Below are positions 41,560-51,500 of a stretch of DNA of 64,000 nt, in pieces. The stretch is from Aliidiomarina sp047920995 (GTDB taxonomy: Bacteria; Pseudomonadota; Gammaproteobacteria; Enterobacterales; Alteromonadaceae): assembly GCF_047920995.1 (NCBI RefSeq), contig NZ_JBLRWZ010000006.1, positions 1 through 64,000 on the forward strand, written 5' to 3'. The position numbers and the translations under genes are program-made. Under the pieces are notes generated by a model. The model saw only the letters and a program-made list of their open reading frames with translations. It was not told the origin of the DNA and did not search any database. Every line of letters starts with the position of its first letter. The stretch's first letter is position 1.

Positions 41560-43227
41560 ATGGCCTTAACAACTACATTAAAACTTACTGTACTAGCTGT
41601 AGCCAGCAGCTTTTTATTGAGCGCCTGCTCCCCTGAGCCGGAAACCATTACTGCCAACGAAGCTTATGAATTGGCCCCCGAATCGGCAGATCGATTAAAT
41701 ATTTATGTACCCGTGCGCCTTGATTACGATGTAGCTAATTTAACCGAGGCGCAACGAGAGCTTATTTCGTTATTGATCGACGCTGCAGAAATTATGGACG
41801 ATTTATTCTGGCAGCAGGCATATCCTGGAGATAAGCAAACGCTATTGGCTAATATAGCCGATGCGAATGTGCGCGAGTTTGTGAAAATCAATTACGGGCC
41901 ATGGGATCGGCTTAATAATATGCAACCGATTCTGCAAGGCTATGGTGAGAAGCCTCTAGGGGCCAATTATTACCCAGCAGATATGAGCCGAGAAGAATTT
42001 GATGCGGCTGATTTGCCGGGTAAAAACGACCTTTATACCTTGGTGCGGCGCAACGCAGCCGGAGAGTTAATTACTATTCCATATCATGAGGCCTATGCTA
42101 GCCAATTGCAGCAAGCTGCTGCAATTCTGCGTGCCGCGGCTACCGTTGCTGATGATGAAATGATGGCAGAGTATTTACGCATGCGCGCCGATGCATTTAT
42201 TAGCGGAGATTACCAAGCGTCAGATTATCAATGGATGGATGTTATCGATAGTGTAATTGATGTGATCATTGGCCCAATTGAAACTTATGAAGACCGCTTG
42301 TTTGGTTATAAGGCAGGGTTTGAAGCCTACATATTAGTGAAAGATCTAGAGTGGAGTGAACGTTTAGCAGTATATGCCGATACGTTGCCTGCGCTGCAAC
42401 AAGGCCTGCCGGTAGCTGATGAATATAAAGCTGAGCAGCCTGGTTCGGATGCACAGTTGAATGCGTACGATATCGTTTATTATGCAGGGCACTCGAATGC
42501 GGGTAGTAAAACGATTGCGGTAAACCTGCCAAATGATGAAGAAGTGCAATTAGCGAAAGGTACGCGCCGTTCGCAGTTGAAGAATGCTATGCAGGCTAAG
42601 TTCGATAAGATCCTTGTGCCTATCGCTGATTTATTGATTGTTCCCGAGCAGCGCCAACATATTACTTTCGATGCGTTTTTTGCTAACACGATGTTCCACG
42701 AAGTAGCGCACGGCCTTGGAGTGAAAAATCTGGTGCACGGCGAGGGAACGGTGCGCCAAGCGCTGCGCGAATATGCATCTCCTCTTGAAGAAGGAAAAGC
42801 CGATATTCTTGGTTTGTACATGGTTACCCAATTGCTTGAAGAAGGCATTCTCACGGAAGGTGAGTTAGAGGATTACTATGTTACTTTCTTAGCAGGAATT
42901 TTCCGCTCGGTTCGCTTTGGTGCCTCAAGTGCGCACGGTCAAGCGAACATGATTCGGTTTAATTACTTCGCTAAGCATGGGGCATTTGTTCGCGATGAGC
43001 AGGGGATGTACGCCGTTCATATGGATAATATGCGGGCAGCAATGAATTCGTTATCCGGATTGATTTTGCGGTTACAAGGTGACGGTGATTATGCTGGCGT
43101 AGCACAACTGTTTGCAGAGATGGGTGGTATTGAACCGATGTTGCAAGAAGATTTGCACCGTATTGATGCAGCAAACATTCCGGTAGATATTGTATTTGAA
43201 CAAGGAAAATCGGTTTTAGGCTTATAA
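41560..43227 (+). CDS. M49-like (dipeptidyl-peptidase III family) zinc peptidase lipoprotein
   Basis: A 555-residue lipoprotein: ATG 41560 gives a signal ending in lipobox LLSAC, mature Cys followed by Ser. An upstream ATG at 41515 would add 15 residues and is rejected. The zinc motif is FHEVAHGLG, a five-residue HExxH rather than the HExxGH of classical DPP III, and the third-ligand segment EEGKADILGLYM corresponds to the family's EExRAD. The first 300 residues resemble the upper domain of bacterial M49 relatives. Likely a periplasmic dipeptidyl-peptidase. Its mature N-terminus (CSPEPETIT) is nearly identical to that of the amidase lipoprotein nearby. Confidence 0.83.
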   Translation: MALTTTLKLTVLAVASSFLLSACSPEPETITANEAYELAPESADRLNIYVPVRLDYDVANLTEAQRELISLLIDAAEIMDDLFWQQAYPGDKQTLLANIADANVREFVKINYGPWDRLNNMQPILQGYGEKPLGANYYPADMSREEFDAADLPGKNDLYTLVRRNAAGELITIPYHEAYASQLQQAAAILRAAATVADDEMMAEYLRMRADAFISGDYQASDYQWMDVIDSVIDVIIGPIETYEDRLFGYKAGFEAYILVKDLEWSERLAVYADTLPALQQGLPVADEYKAEQPGSDAQLNAYDIVYYAGHSNAGSKTIAVNLPNDEEVQLAKGTRRSQLKNAMQAKFDKILVPIADLLIVPEQRQHITFDAFFANTMFHEVAHGLGVKNLVHGEGTVRQALREYASPLEEGKADILGLYMVTQLLEEGILTEGELEDYYVTFLAGIFRSVRFGASSAHGQANMIRFNYFAKHGAFVRDEQGMYAVHMDNMRAAMNSLSGLILRLQGDGDYAGVAQLFAEMGGIEPMLQEDLHRIDAANIPVDIVFEQGKSVLGL

Positions 43228-43260
43228 GATAATCCGCTAACAATTAGTGAAAATCACTAT

Positions 43261-43313
43261 AAAGCCCATGCGATGCGCAAGTTAAACATTACTTCGCTGC
43301 GCATGGGCTTTTT
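43261..43313 (+). terminator. intrinsic terminator after the M49-like peptidase gene
   Basis: AAAGCCCATGCG (43261-43272) pairs perfectly with CGCATGGGCTTT (43300-43311), followed by T residues. The 27-base loop can fold a small inner hairpin. It could partly serve the convergent BCCT gene too. Confidence 0.85.
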
Positions 43314-43320
43314 CTTTGCG

Positions 43321-45396
43321 TTATAGATCATTACTCCGCACTGGTGTTGCGTTATCATCCTCACCGTTCAAATCATCATCGTGCTCAGCTAAATCCCACG
43401 GTAAGCTGCCCGGCGAGTGATGAATAAAGTGCAGGTAGTTCTCAAACTGATTGAGTACATCATTAATGATGTCGGCTTTTTCAAAGCCATACACATCATA
43501 AGATTGGCCACCTTGGCGTAAGAATACTTCAGCACGATAGTATTCTTTCTTCTCACCTTTCTTCTCACCTTTCTTACCCATAGCAAAATCTGGGCGGGCG
43601 TAGGCCCGGGCACGGATTTCGTAGGTGAAATCGATGGAATCTTTGTCTACAACGAGCAATACGCGCACAGGGTCTTCTGCAATGGTAACCTCCGTTTTCC
43701 ATTTCTGGCTGGTAAGCTCTTTGCACACTTCATCAAGGCACTCTTTACCCATTTCTTTAATGAAAGTTTCCACTTTATCCTGCGGTGGAAAATCCACTAA
43801 ACCAGCTAAGCGCGTTTTCCAGTAGTTAGAGCCAGCATGCACCCCACGGCGGTGCATTTGCGTGTGGCTGCGTAAACTACTGTACTGATGCCCTTCTATT
43901 ACTAGCGCCCGCCATAATCCCACGGCTGAAATCAGCATAATAATGGCAAACGGGAGGGCGCTCGCAATCGCCGCGGTTTGTAACGCGCCTAAGCCACCTG
44001 CTAATAACAGAACTGCGGCTACCACACCTTCCGAGCTTGCCCAGAATACCCGCTGCCAAACGGGGGTATTTGCAGCGCCGCCCGAAGCAAGCGAATCAAT
44101 TACCAGTGAGCCGGAATCTGATGAGGTAACAAAGAAGGTCATAATCAAGATCACGGTTGCGAATGACAATAAGCTGGTCATTGGCAAGTTCTCGTAGAGC
44201 TTGAACAGGGCGATAGCTTGGTCGGCCTGCACATCACGCACTAAGGTGTCGTAACCTTGCATCATAATCATATACAGCGCGGTATCGCCAAATACAGAGA
44301 ACCAGAAAAAGGTGAAGATTGTAGGCACTAACATTACGCCCACAACAAATTGGCGAATGGTGCGGCCACGGCTAATTTTAGCGATAAATAGCCCCACAAA
44401 TGGCGCCCAGGCAATGGTCCAACCGAAAATAAATAAGGTCCAGTTACCAATCCAATCACTACGGCTGTAGGCCTGCAAATTGAAGGTGCGCTCTACAATG
44501 TAATTTAAGTAACTACCGGTATTTTGTAAGAATGTTTCGAGAATATGTACCGTTGGGCCGGCAAAAAACACGAACAAGAGCAAGAACATTACCAAGCTCA
44601 TATTTACAATCGATAAGCGCTTAATGCCCTTATCAAGGCCAGCAACAACCGAGGCAATGGCCATCAAAGTAATCACAAAAATAATACCAATTTGTACTAA
44701 ATTGGTAACCGGGATGTCTTCCCACAAATAATTTAGGCCAGTATTTATTTGAATTACTGATAAACCAAGCGTTGTAGCAATACCAAACATGGTGCCGAGG
44801 ATGGCAAAAGTATCTACAGCATGCCCTGCTGGGCCATAAATTTTATCGCCAATGAGTGGATACAATGTTGAGCGCATCGATAGCGGTAAACCGTGGCGAA
44901 ACGAGAAATAGGCCAGCACTAAACCTACTAAGCCATAGATTGCCCAAATATGAAAACCCCAGTGAAAATAGGAGATTTGCATGGCTTGCTTCGCTGCATC
45001 TACTGTAAGAGCAGCGCCTTGTGGTGGGCTGGCGTAGTGCAGCACCGGTTCAGATACACCGAAGAACAGTAAGGCAATACCATAACCCGCTGAAAACAGC
45101 ATCGCGAACCACGACAGAAAGCTATATTCAGGATCTGCATGATCAGGACCAAGCTTGATGCGGCCCCATTTGGAAAGCGCAATTACCACAATAAACATCA
45201 AGAAAAGCGCCACAGCTAACATGTAAAACCAACCGAAATCTTCGGTAATACGTGCTAATGCGGTGGAGAACAGTTCTCCGGCGAGTTCAGGGTTTGCGAG
45301 AGTTCCAACAACGAGCAGAAAGATAACCGCTATGGCTGGAAGAAATACGGGCATTAATAGCGCAGAACGCCAACGTGAACCATTGGTTGCACTCAT
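43321..45396 (-). CDS. BCCT-family betaine/choline/carnitine transporter (BetT-like)
   Basis: A 691-residue secondary transporter with about twelve transmembrane helices in residues 10-500. The BCCT signature spans FGWTIAWAPFVGLFIAKISR, and aromatic residues FGVSEPVLHYASPP fit the substrate pocket region. The long C-terminal cytoplasmic tail (about 170 residues) is like that of E. coli BetT, where it tunes osmotic activation. The tail contains a KKGEKKGEKK repeat. GAAGGAG precedes the ATG. Expected role is uptake of choline or glycine betaine in salt stress. Divergent from a CASTOR-like ion channel gene. Confidence 0.92.
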   Translation of the reverse strand: MSATNGSRWRSALLMPVFLPAIAVIFLLVVGTLANPELAGELFSTALARITEDFGWFYMLAVALFLMFIVVIALSKWGRIKLGPDHADPEYSFLSWFAMLFSAGYGIALLFFGVSEPVLHYASPPQGAALTVDAAKQAMQISYFHWGFHIWAIYGLVGLVLAYFSFRHGLPLSMRSTLYPLIGDKIYGPAGHAVDTFAILGTMFGIATTLGLSVIQINTGLNYLWEDIPVTNLVQIGIIFVITLMAIASVVAGLDKGIKRLSIVNMSLVMFLLLFVFFAGPTVHILETFLQNTGSYLNYIVERTFNLQAYSRSDWIGNWTLFIFGWTIAWAPFVGLFIAKISRGRTIRQFVVGVMLVPTIFTFFWFSVFGDTALYMIMMQGYDTLVRDVQADQAIALFKLYENLPMTSLLSFATVILIMTFFVTSSDSGSLVIDSLASGGAANTPVWQRVFWASSEGVVAAVLLLAGGLGALQTAAIASALPFAIIMLISAVGLWRALVIEGHQYSSLRSHTQMHRRGVHAGSNYWKTRLAGLVDFPPQDKVETFIKEMGKECLDEVCKELTSQKWKTEVTIAEDPVRVLLVVDKDSIDFTYEIRARAYARPDFAMGKKGEKKGEKKEYYRAEVFLRQGGQSYDVYGFEKADIINDVLNQFENYLHFIHHSPGSLPWDLAEHDDDLNGEDDNATPVRSNDL
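43546..43577 (-). repeat. 12-bp tandem repeat encoding KKGE units in the BCCT tail
   Basis: TTTCTTCTCACC (plus strand) occurs at 43546-43557 and 43558-43569 with a partial third copy to about 43577. It encodes the lysine/glutamate repeat GKKGEKKGEKKE. Period 12 keeps the frame. Confidence 0.88.
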
Positions 45397-45553
45397 GTAA
45401 AACTCCTTCTATTTAACGCCTTTACATGGCTAATTACGTATTTAGGCTAGCATTCAGAGAGTAAATTACAAGTTGGCGCTGATCTGCGGTTCGCATATCT
45501 TATTGATTTACGCGATAGTAAGAGAATATCAACGCAGTTTAGGAAACCTTCAC

Positions 45554-47482
45554 ATGGCATTTGGTTCACGCATTTCTGCACAAATAAAATTTTCATTAGA
45601 GCGCATGCTGGGTGGCGGCGCCTTCCTGCAGTTGCTTTTGGCCTGGGCAATCGTTTTACTAGTAGCGGTTACTGGGGGATTTCTAGCGTATTTCCTAGCT
45701 CGAGGCGAGTTTGCTTTAACAGAGGAGTTTTGGTGGTCTTTCCTTCGTCTTACTGATCCGGGTTATCTTGGCGACGACGAAGGCCTTGGGCGGAGAATTA
45801 TATCTACCATCCTCACTGTAGCTGGCTATGTTCTGTTTATGGGTACGCTAGTTGCTATTATGACCCAATGGTTGTTCCGGCAAATGCGTAATTTTGAGCT
45901 AGGGCAAACACCGGTAAGCTTCCGTAATCACACGGTATTACTGGGTTGGACATCGCGAACACTGCCGATCGTACGGGAACTGTTGAGCCCAGTAATTCCG
46001 CGCGCTACGGTGAATAAAATCGCGGTTCTGGCGGATGATATTACCGCCGGGCCAACTGCTGAAGTACGCGGTGAGCATATTTCTGGTAAGGATCGGCGGC
46101 GCATTGTATTGCGCTCTGGTTCACTATTAAACCCAGAGCATCTTACCCGTGTAGCTATTGAAAATGCGCGCACCATTATTATTCCATCGCGGAGTAATTT
46201 TGCGGAGCAAACACTGAGCGCAGATGCCGACATTATTAAGGTTTTGCTCTCGTTACATACGCAGTTTAAAGGTCGCCAAGGGCCACGAGTAATTGCTGAA
46301 CTGCAAGATGCTCGCAAGGTACCCGTGGCATTACACACCTACAAGGGCTACTTACAATTAATTGCTAGTGATCTGATTATTTCGCGCATCTTATTGCGAA
46401 GCATTTTGTATCCCGGATTATCAGGGGTGGTAAACGCCTTGTTAATTGATCCGAATCAGGCCCAATTTATGCCTGAGAGTGCGGCGCGGTTGGTGGGGAA
46501 AAATTGGCAGCAAGTATTTGCCAGTTCAAATACTGCCACTCCATGTGGTGTGCTGCGGCCAACCAGAAATGCACAAAAACGAGATGAGTGCGAAACCTTA
46601 TTAGCGCCGGCTGGAGATTTGAAAATTAAAGAGGGCGATGAAATACTCTATTTGGCGCTGAACTACAGTGACATCCATACTCATCAGCGAGCGGTTGGAT
46701 ATCGAGTTCAGAAAATGAATGAAAAACTAATTGCTCCCATTCGGCCATTGCAACGCAAAGTGTTGATATTGGGCTGGAGTAATCGAGTACTCACGTTACT
46801 TGCAGAAATGGCGAATGATGATCGTACTCAGTTTTCGGTATGTAATGTATCTACTACCCCATTAAACGAGCGAGAGTTGCTGTTTGCTGAACGTCAACTT
46901 GAAGGCTCGGGGCAACTGCAGGTAGAGTGGTTGCGAGCGGATTACACAACAGAATCAGCCATGCAGAAGTTGCAAGCGCATCATTTTGATTCCGTGATTT
47001 TATTTAGTAGTGATCGCTTAGCGTCTGGGGAGGAAGCAGACGCACGCAGCATTGTTGCGTTTATGGTTTTAGATTATTTGCTGGCCAAAGGCAACCCGAG
47101 TTTACGTCCTCATATCATGGTTGAACTGCATGATCCGAGCAACGCAGCATACGTAAACCATAGCCATAACGAAGTATTAGTGAGCTCGGTAATTGTTAGC
47201 CATGTATTGGCACAAGTTGCGGTGTATCCGCAGTTGCGGGCAGTGTATGAGCAATTATTAAGTGCCGATGGTGCACGATTAGCATTGCGTTTTTTACCCG
47301 CGAATTCACATCGGGTATTTACGATTGGCGAACTGCGTGAACTAGCGCTGAGTGAGCAAGCAGTGTTACTCGGTTACCAGCAAGAAGGAGGCGAAACGGT
47401 GCTGAATCCAAATCTGAATGCGCAGGTGCAAGTAAATGAGGGAACGCAGCTTATTATTTTACAAGGGCCAATAAACGAATGA
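45554..47482 (+). CDS. CASTOR/POLLUX (DMI1)-related ion channel with regulatory nucleotide-binding domains
   Basis: A 642-residue protein. ATG 45554 with AGGA upstream starts MAFGSRISAQIKFSLERMLG; a TTG at 45473 is rejected. One helix (LLAWAIVLLVAVTGGFLAYFL, about residues 25-45, quoted in part) is followed by a pore-loop segment EEFWWSFLRLTDPGYLGDD and a second helix (TVAGYVLFMGTLVAIM), then two Rossmann-type RCK-like domains starting at HTVLLGWTSRTLPIVRELL and RKVLILGWSNRVLTLLAEM. This matches the CASTOR/POLLUX/DMI1 channel architecture. Ion choice (K+ or Ca2+) cannot be told. Its stop overlaps the next gene by four bases. Confidence 0.82.
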   Translation: MAFGSRISAQIKFSLERMLGGGAFLQLLLAWAIVLLVAVTGGFLAYFLARGEFALTEEFWWSFLRLTDPGYLGDDEGLGRRIISTILTVAGYVLFMGTLVAIMTQWLFRQMRNFELGQTPVSFRNHTVLLGWTSRTLPIVRELLSPVIPRATVNKIAVLADDITAGPTAEVRGEHISGKDRRRIVLRSGSLLNPEHLTRVAIENARTIIIPSRSNFAEQTLSADADIIKVLLSLHTQFKGRQGPRVIAELQDARKVPVALHTYKGYLQLIASDLIISRILLRSILYPGLSGVVNALLIDPNQAQFMPESAARLVGKNWQQVFASSNTATPCGVLRPTRNAQKRDECETLLAPAGDLKIKEGDEILYLALNYSDIHTHQRAVGYRVQKMNEKLIAPIRPLQRKVLILGWSNRVLTLLAEMANDDRTQFSVCNVSTTPLNERELLFAERQLEGSGQLQVEWLRADYTTESAMQKLQAHHFDSVILFSSDRLASGEEADARSIVAFMVLDYLLAKGNPSLRPHIMVELHDPSNAAYVNHSHNEVLVSSVIVSHVLAQVAVYPQLRAVYEQLLSADGARLALRFLPANSHRVFTIGELRELALSEQAVLLGYQQEGGETVLNPNLNAQVQVNEGTQLIILQGPINE

Positions 47483-48534
47483 ATAAAATTCGCTTTACGG
47501 GTGTAATAGTAACATTGCTGGGAATCTTGTTAGTGGGCTGCGAGCGCAGTGAACAAGCAACCGGTAGTAACGGTGCTGAGCGGCAAACACCAATAGCCGC
47601 CTATGAGGTGGTGGGCCGCGATTTATCTCGCCAGCTTGCCCTCTCAGCTACGGTAACTGCGCGTGTACAAGTGAACCTCACTAGCAGAACGCAAGGCTTA
47701 GTGGCTGAAGTGTTCGTGGAAGAGGGTGATCACGTAACTGCGGGGCAATTACTTGCCCGGTTCGATGTAGTTGAGCATCAGGCTGAGCTCAATAGAGCGA
47801 AAGCGCAGGCGTTAGAAGCAGAGCTAGAGCTGCAGTGGGTGCGCCAACTGAGAGCTAGCCAAACGATGCCGGAAGCTGATTTACAGCGCGCCAAGGCCGC
47901 TTATGCTGCGGCAAGTGCCGAGCAAGAACTGTGGCAAACACGGTTAGATTTTGGTGCTATTTATGCACCTACAGATGCAGTAGTAACCGCACGTTATATT
48001 GAGATTGGCGAACCGGTGGAAGCGCAGCAGCACTTATTCACCTTAGCGAAAATGGATGAATTAGTAGTTCGGCCGGGTGTTTCTGAGCGCGATGTGCGTT
48101 ATTTAACGCAGGGCCAACAGGTGCCGGTGCGGCTCGATGGCCTACCGGGGCAGAAGATAACGGGTGAAATTCGCCGAATTTTTCCTGCTGCGGATAGTGC
48201 CAGCAGGCTCATCAACATTGAGGTGCTGTTGCCTGCGGAAAGTTTTGCTCAAGGTGTTCGCCCCGGCTTCCTTGCTCGTATACCGCTGCAAGTAGATCCC
48301 CGCCCGGAAGCTATCGCGGTGCCAGCTGCTGCGGTAGGCGAAGATGGCGATCAACGTTATGTTTACCGAGTAGTTGATGATCGTTTAGAGAAAACCTTTA
48401 TTGAAGTAAGTATTACTCGCGGCCAATGGACCGAAGTGCGTGAGGGTGTGAACATCGGTGATGTGGTATTGGCAACGAACCCAATTGATATGCGCGATGG
48501 TACCCGTGTGCGCATCGTAAATTGGCGGGGCTAG
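47479..48534 (+). CDS. RND efflux periplasmic adaptor lipoprotein
   Basis: A 351-residue adaptor with a lipoprotein signal (MNKIRFTGVIVTLLGILLVG then Cys, mature C followed by E). Lipoyl halves are VEEGDHVTAGQLLARFDVVEH and DFGAIYAPTDAVVTARYIEI (quoted up to 20 residues), with a helical hairpin of about 75 residues between, then a beta-barrel domain. The ATG overlaps the channel stop codon (ATGA), so it is probably translated by reinitiation after the channel gene. Pairs with the RND permease four bases downstream. Confidence 0.92.
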   Translation: MNKIRFTGVIVTLLGILLVGCERSEQATGSNGAERQTPIAAYEVVGRDLSRQLALSATVTARVQVNLTSRTQGLVAEVFVEEGDHVTAGQLLARFDVVEHQAELNRAKAQALEAELELQWVRQLRASQTMPEADLQRAKAAYAAASAEQELWQTRLDFGAIYAPTDAVVTARYIEIGEPVEAQQHLFTLAKMDELVVRPGVSERDVRYLTQGQQVPVRLDGLPGQKITGEIRRIFPAADSASRLINIEVLLPAESFAQGVRPGFLARIPLQVDPRPEAIAVPAAAVGEDGDQRYVYRVVDDRLEKTFIEVSITRGQWTEVREGVNIGDVVLATNPIDMRDGTRVRIVNWRG

Positions 48535-48538
48535 TGTG

Positions 48539-51500
48539 ATGCCTAGCGGAATTAGTGCGCTGGCAATTCGGCGACCTATCGGCACCATTTCCATTGCCAG
48601 TGTAATCTTGGTGCTCGGGCTGTTTTTCGTGCAGCGCCTACCGGTTGATCTCTTACCTCATATTGAATATCCGCAAATTACGGTAACCGTGAATTATCCT
48701 GGTGTTGCTCCAGAAATTATGGAGGAGCAAGTAACCCGCGTATTAGAGCGTAACCTGGCGGCGGTAGAAAATTTGGTACTGATAGATAGCCGCGCTTCCG
48801 AAGGCCGTACTAATGTAAATTTACATTTTGAACTGGGCACCAATCTCGATTTAGCATTGCAAGATGCGGGGCGGCTGCTGGAGTTAGCGCGCACGCAACT
48901 GCCGAGTGATGCGCAGCCACCCCGTTTGTATAAGCGTGATCCTTCGCAAGACCCTATCTGGCAAGCCGGCTTTAGTTCTTCAGTGCGTTCTGAAGTAGCA
49001 GTGCGTGATTGGGTGGTAAATCAACTCACCCCTCAATTAGTGTCTGTATTCGGTGTGGCTGGTGTGGAAGTGGCGGGTGGTTTGCAGCGCGAAATGGAAG
49101 TAGTGGTGGATCAACAGCGGCTACGCACCTTTGGTTTGCGTATGCAGGATATAGTAGCGCTGTTGGAAGCCGAGAACATTGATGTTGCCGCCGGGTGGAT
49201 GACCTCCGATACCTTTGATGTAATGGCGAAAACCGATGGCATGCTTACCTCGGCAAATGAGGTTGCCAATCTGTTGCTGCAAGTTCCCGGCAGTGATCAA
49301 CGCATTCGCCTAGAGGAAGTAGCCGATGTGCAAGATGGCTTTCGCGAGCAACGGTTATTTTCCCGCTTAAATGGCACGCCAGCAGTGCAGGTATCCATTA
49401 CTAAATTGCCAGAAGCGAATACGGTTGAGGTGGTTTCGGGTGTACAAGAGCTGATGCGAGATCTCACGCGCAGTGGTTTCTTGCCCGAGGATATTCAATA
49501 TCAACCCATCAATGATCCGGTTTACTTTATTCAAGGTGCGTTGCGTAGTGTAGGAACCGCTGCGCTACTGGGTGGCTTTTTAGCCATGGTAATGGTGTTC
49601 CTATTTCTTGGTTCGTTGCGCAAAAGCTTAGTGGTAGGGATTTCTATTCCGGTAGCCATTATGGCTACTTTTGCGTTAATGGGCGCCAGTGGCCTTACGC
49701 TGAATGTGATTAGCTTGGGTGGTTTGGCATTAGGCGTAGGGTTACTGCTCGATAATGCGATTGTGATGTTAGAGAATATTTTCCGCCATCATCGGCAATT
49801 GCAGAAAAGTGTTACTGAAGCAGCATATGATGGCGCTCGTGAAGTAAGCTCAGCGATTACTGCGGGTACCCTTACCAACCTTGCCGCGGTGTTGCCGTTC
49901 TTATTGATTACCGGTTATGCGGCCATGATTTTCCGCGAGCTTATTCTCACGATTTCCTTTGCGATACTGGCCACGCTAGTTGCTGCCCTCACCTTGGTAC
50001 CCATGTTAGCGGCATTATTGGCACGAATTCGTTTTCAGAGTGGCTTAGAACAAAGCAGATTAATACGCGGGTTTAATCGATTTATTATGCTGTTACAAAG
50101 CGCCTATGTGCGTGCCCTTGAGCCTGCACTGCGCTGGCGCTGGGGGGTGATCGCAGGAGCCGCATTATTATTTGTTGTGATGCTGCGTATGGGCGATCAA
50201 CTTGGTAATGAATTTTTACCACAGGTAGATGATGGTGGCGTAAGTGTACGAATGGTGTTGCCAAGCGGCACGCCACCTTTTGAAACCGATGCTGCGGCGC
50301 GCGAAATTGAAAGCATTATTTTAGATATGCCCCATGTAGAAACCATGTTTGCGCTAGTAGGTGGCCATTTGAGCGGCGGTATCATTAACGAACGCCCTGG
50401 CACCAGTAATATTCGCGTACAGCTTACACCGGCTCGCCAACGCCCCGAAATGAGCGCAGGCGAATGGGTTGCCGAAGCCCAACAACGGCTTGATGCACTT
50501 GATTTGCCGGGCGCACGAATTAGTGTGCAGCCGCCAAGTATTCAGGGGTTGCAGTTCTCTCCCGCAGGTGCAGATTTCTCGATTAGTATTGTAGGTGATG
50601 AGCTTACCGAGCTGCGTGAGTATGCTCGTGATATTAGTGCTTTACTGCAAGGCATACCCGGATTAGAGGGCGTTGAAGTAGGTAGGGAAGATCAAAGCCC
50701 GCTGATGCGTATTGTTGTGGATCGCGAGCGCGCAGCTGATTTGGGTTTGCGGGTATCCGAAATTGGCAGAGCTGTGCGGCAAGCGGTAGATGGCGAAGTA
50801 CCTTCATATTTTCGGGATGGCCAATACGAGTATCCGGTGCGTGTGCGGCTACCCAAAGATCAAGTTTCTGATGAACAAGTACTCAGTAATTTGATTCTCG
50901 ATCGCATTGATGGCGTGCCGGTTCTGCTGGGTGATGTGGCTTCATTTCAGCTTGGCGAAGGGCCAGCTCATATTGAGCGGGAGAATCAAAATCGCGTGGT
51001 AAGAGTGAATGGCGATATTAATACAACGGTTGCCGATGTAGGGCAAATCATGCGGGAAGTAGAAGCGCGTATGAGTAACTTTGAGCTACCCGATCAGTAT
51101 AGTTTAATTTATTCAGGGCAATGGGAAACGATACAAGCCACAAATAAAGAACTACGCACAGTGGTTATATTGGCCATGTTTTTAGTATTTGTAGTGATGG
51201 CGGTACAATACGAGCGCTTTACCAACCCGCTGGTTATTCTTACGGCTGCGCCCCTAGCGCTATTTGGTGTAGTGAGCGCGCTTACCCTTACTAATACATC
51301 GCTTTCTGCACCGGTTTTAATTGGCGTGGTGCTACTGATTGGAATTGTAGTAAATAATGCCATTTTGTTGGTGGAGTATATTGAAATCGCGCGCCGCGAG
51401 AGTAAGCTGAACATTCAAGAAGCGGTGTTAGCCGCGGCGAAAGTTCGTTTACGGCCGATATTAATGACCACACTAACAACCGTGCTGGGGATGTTACCAT

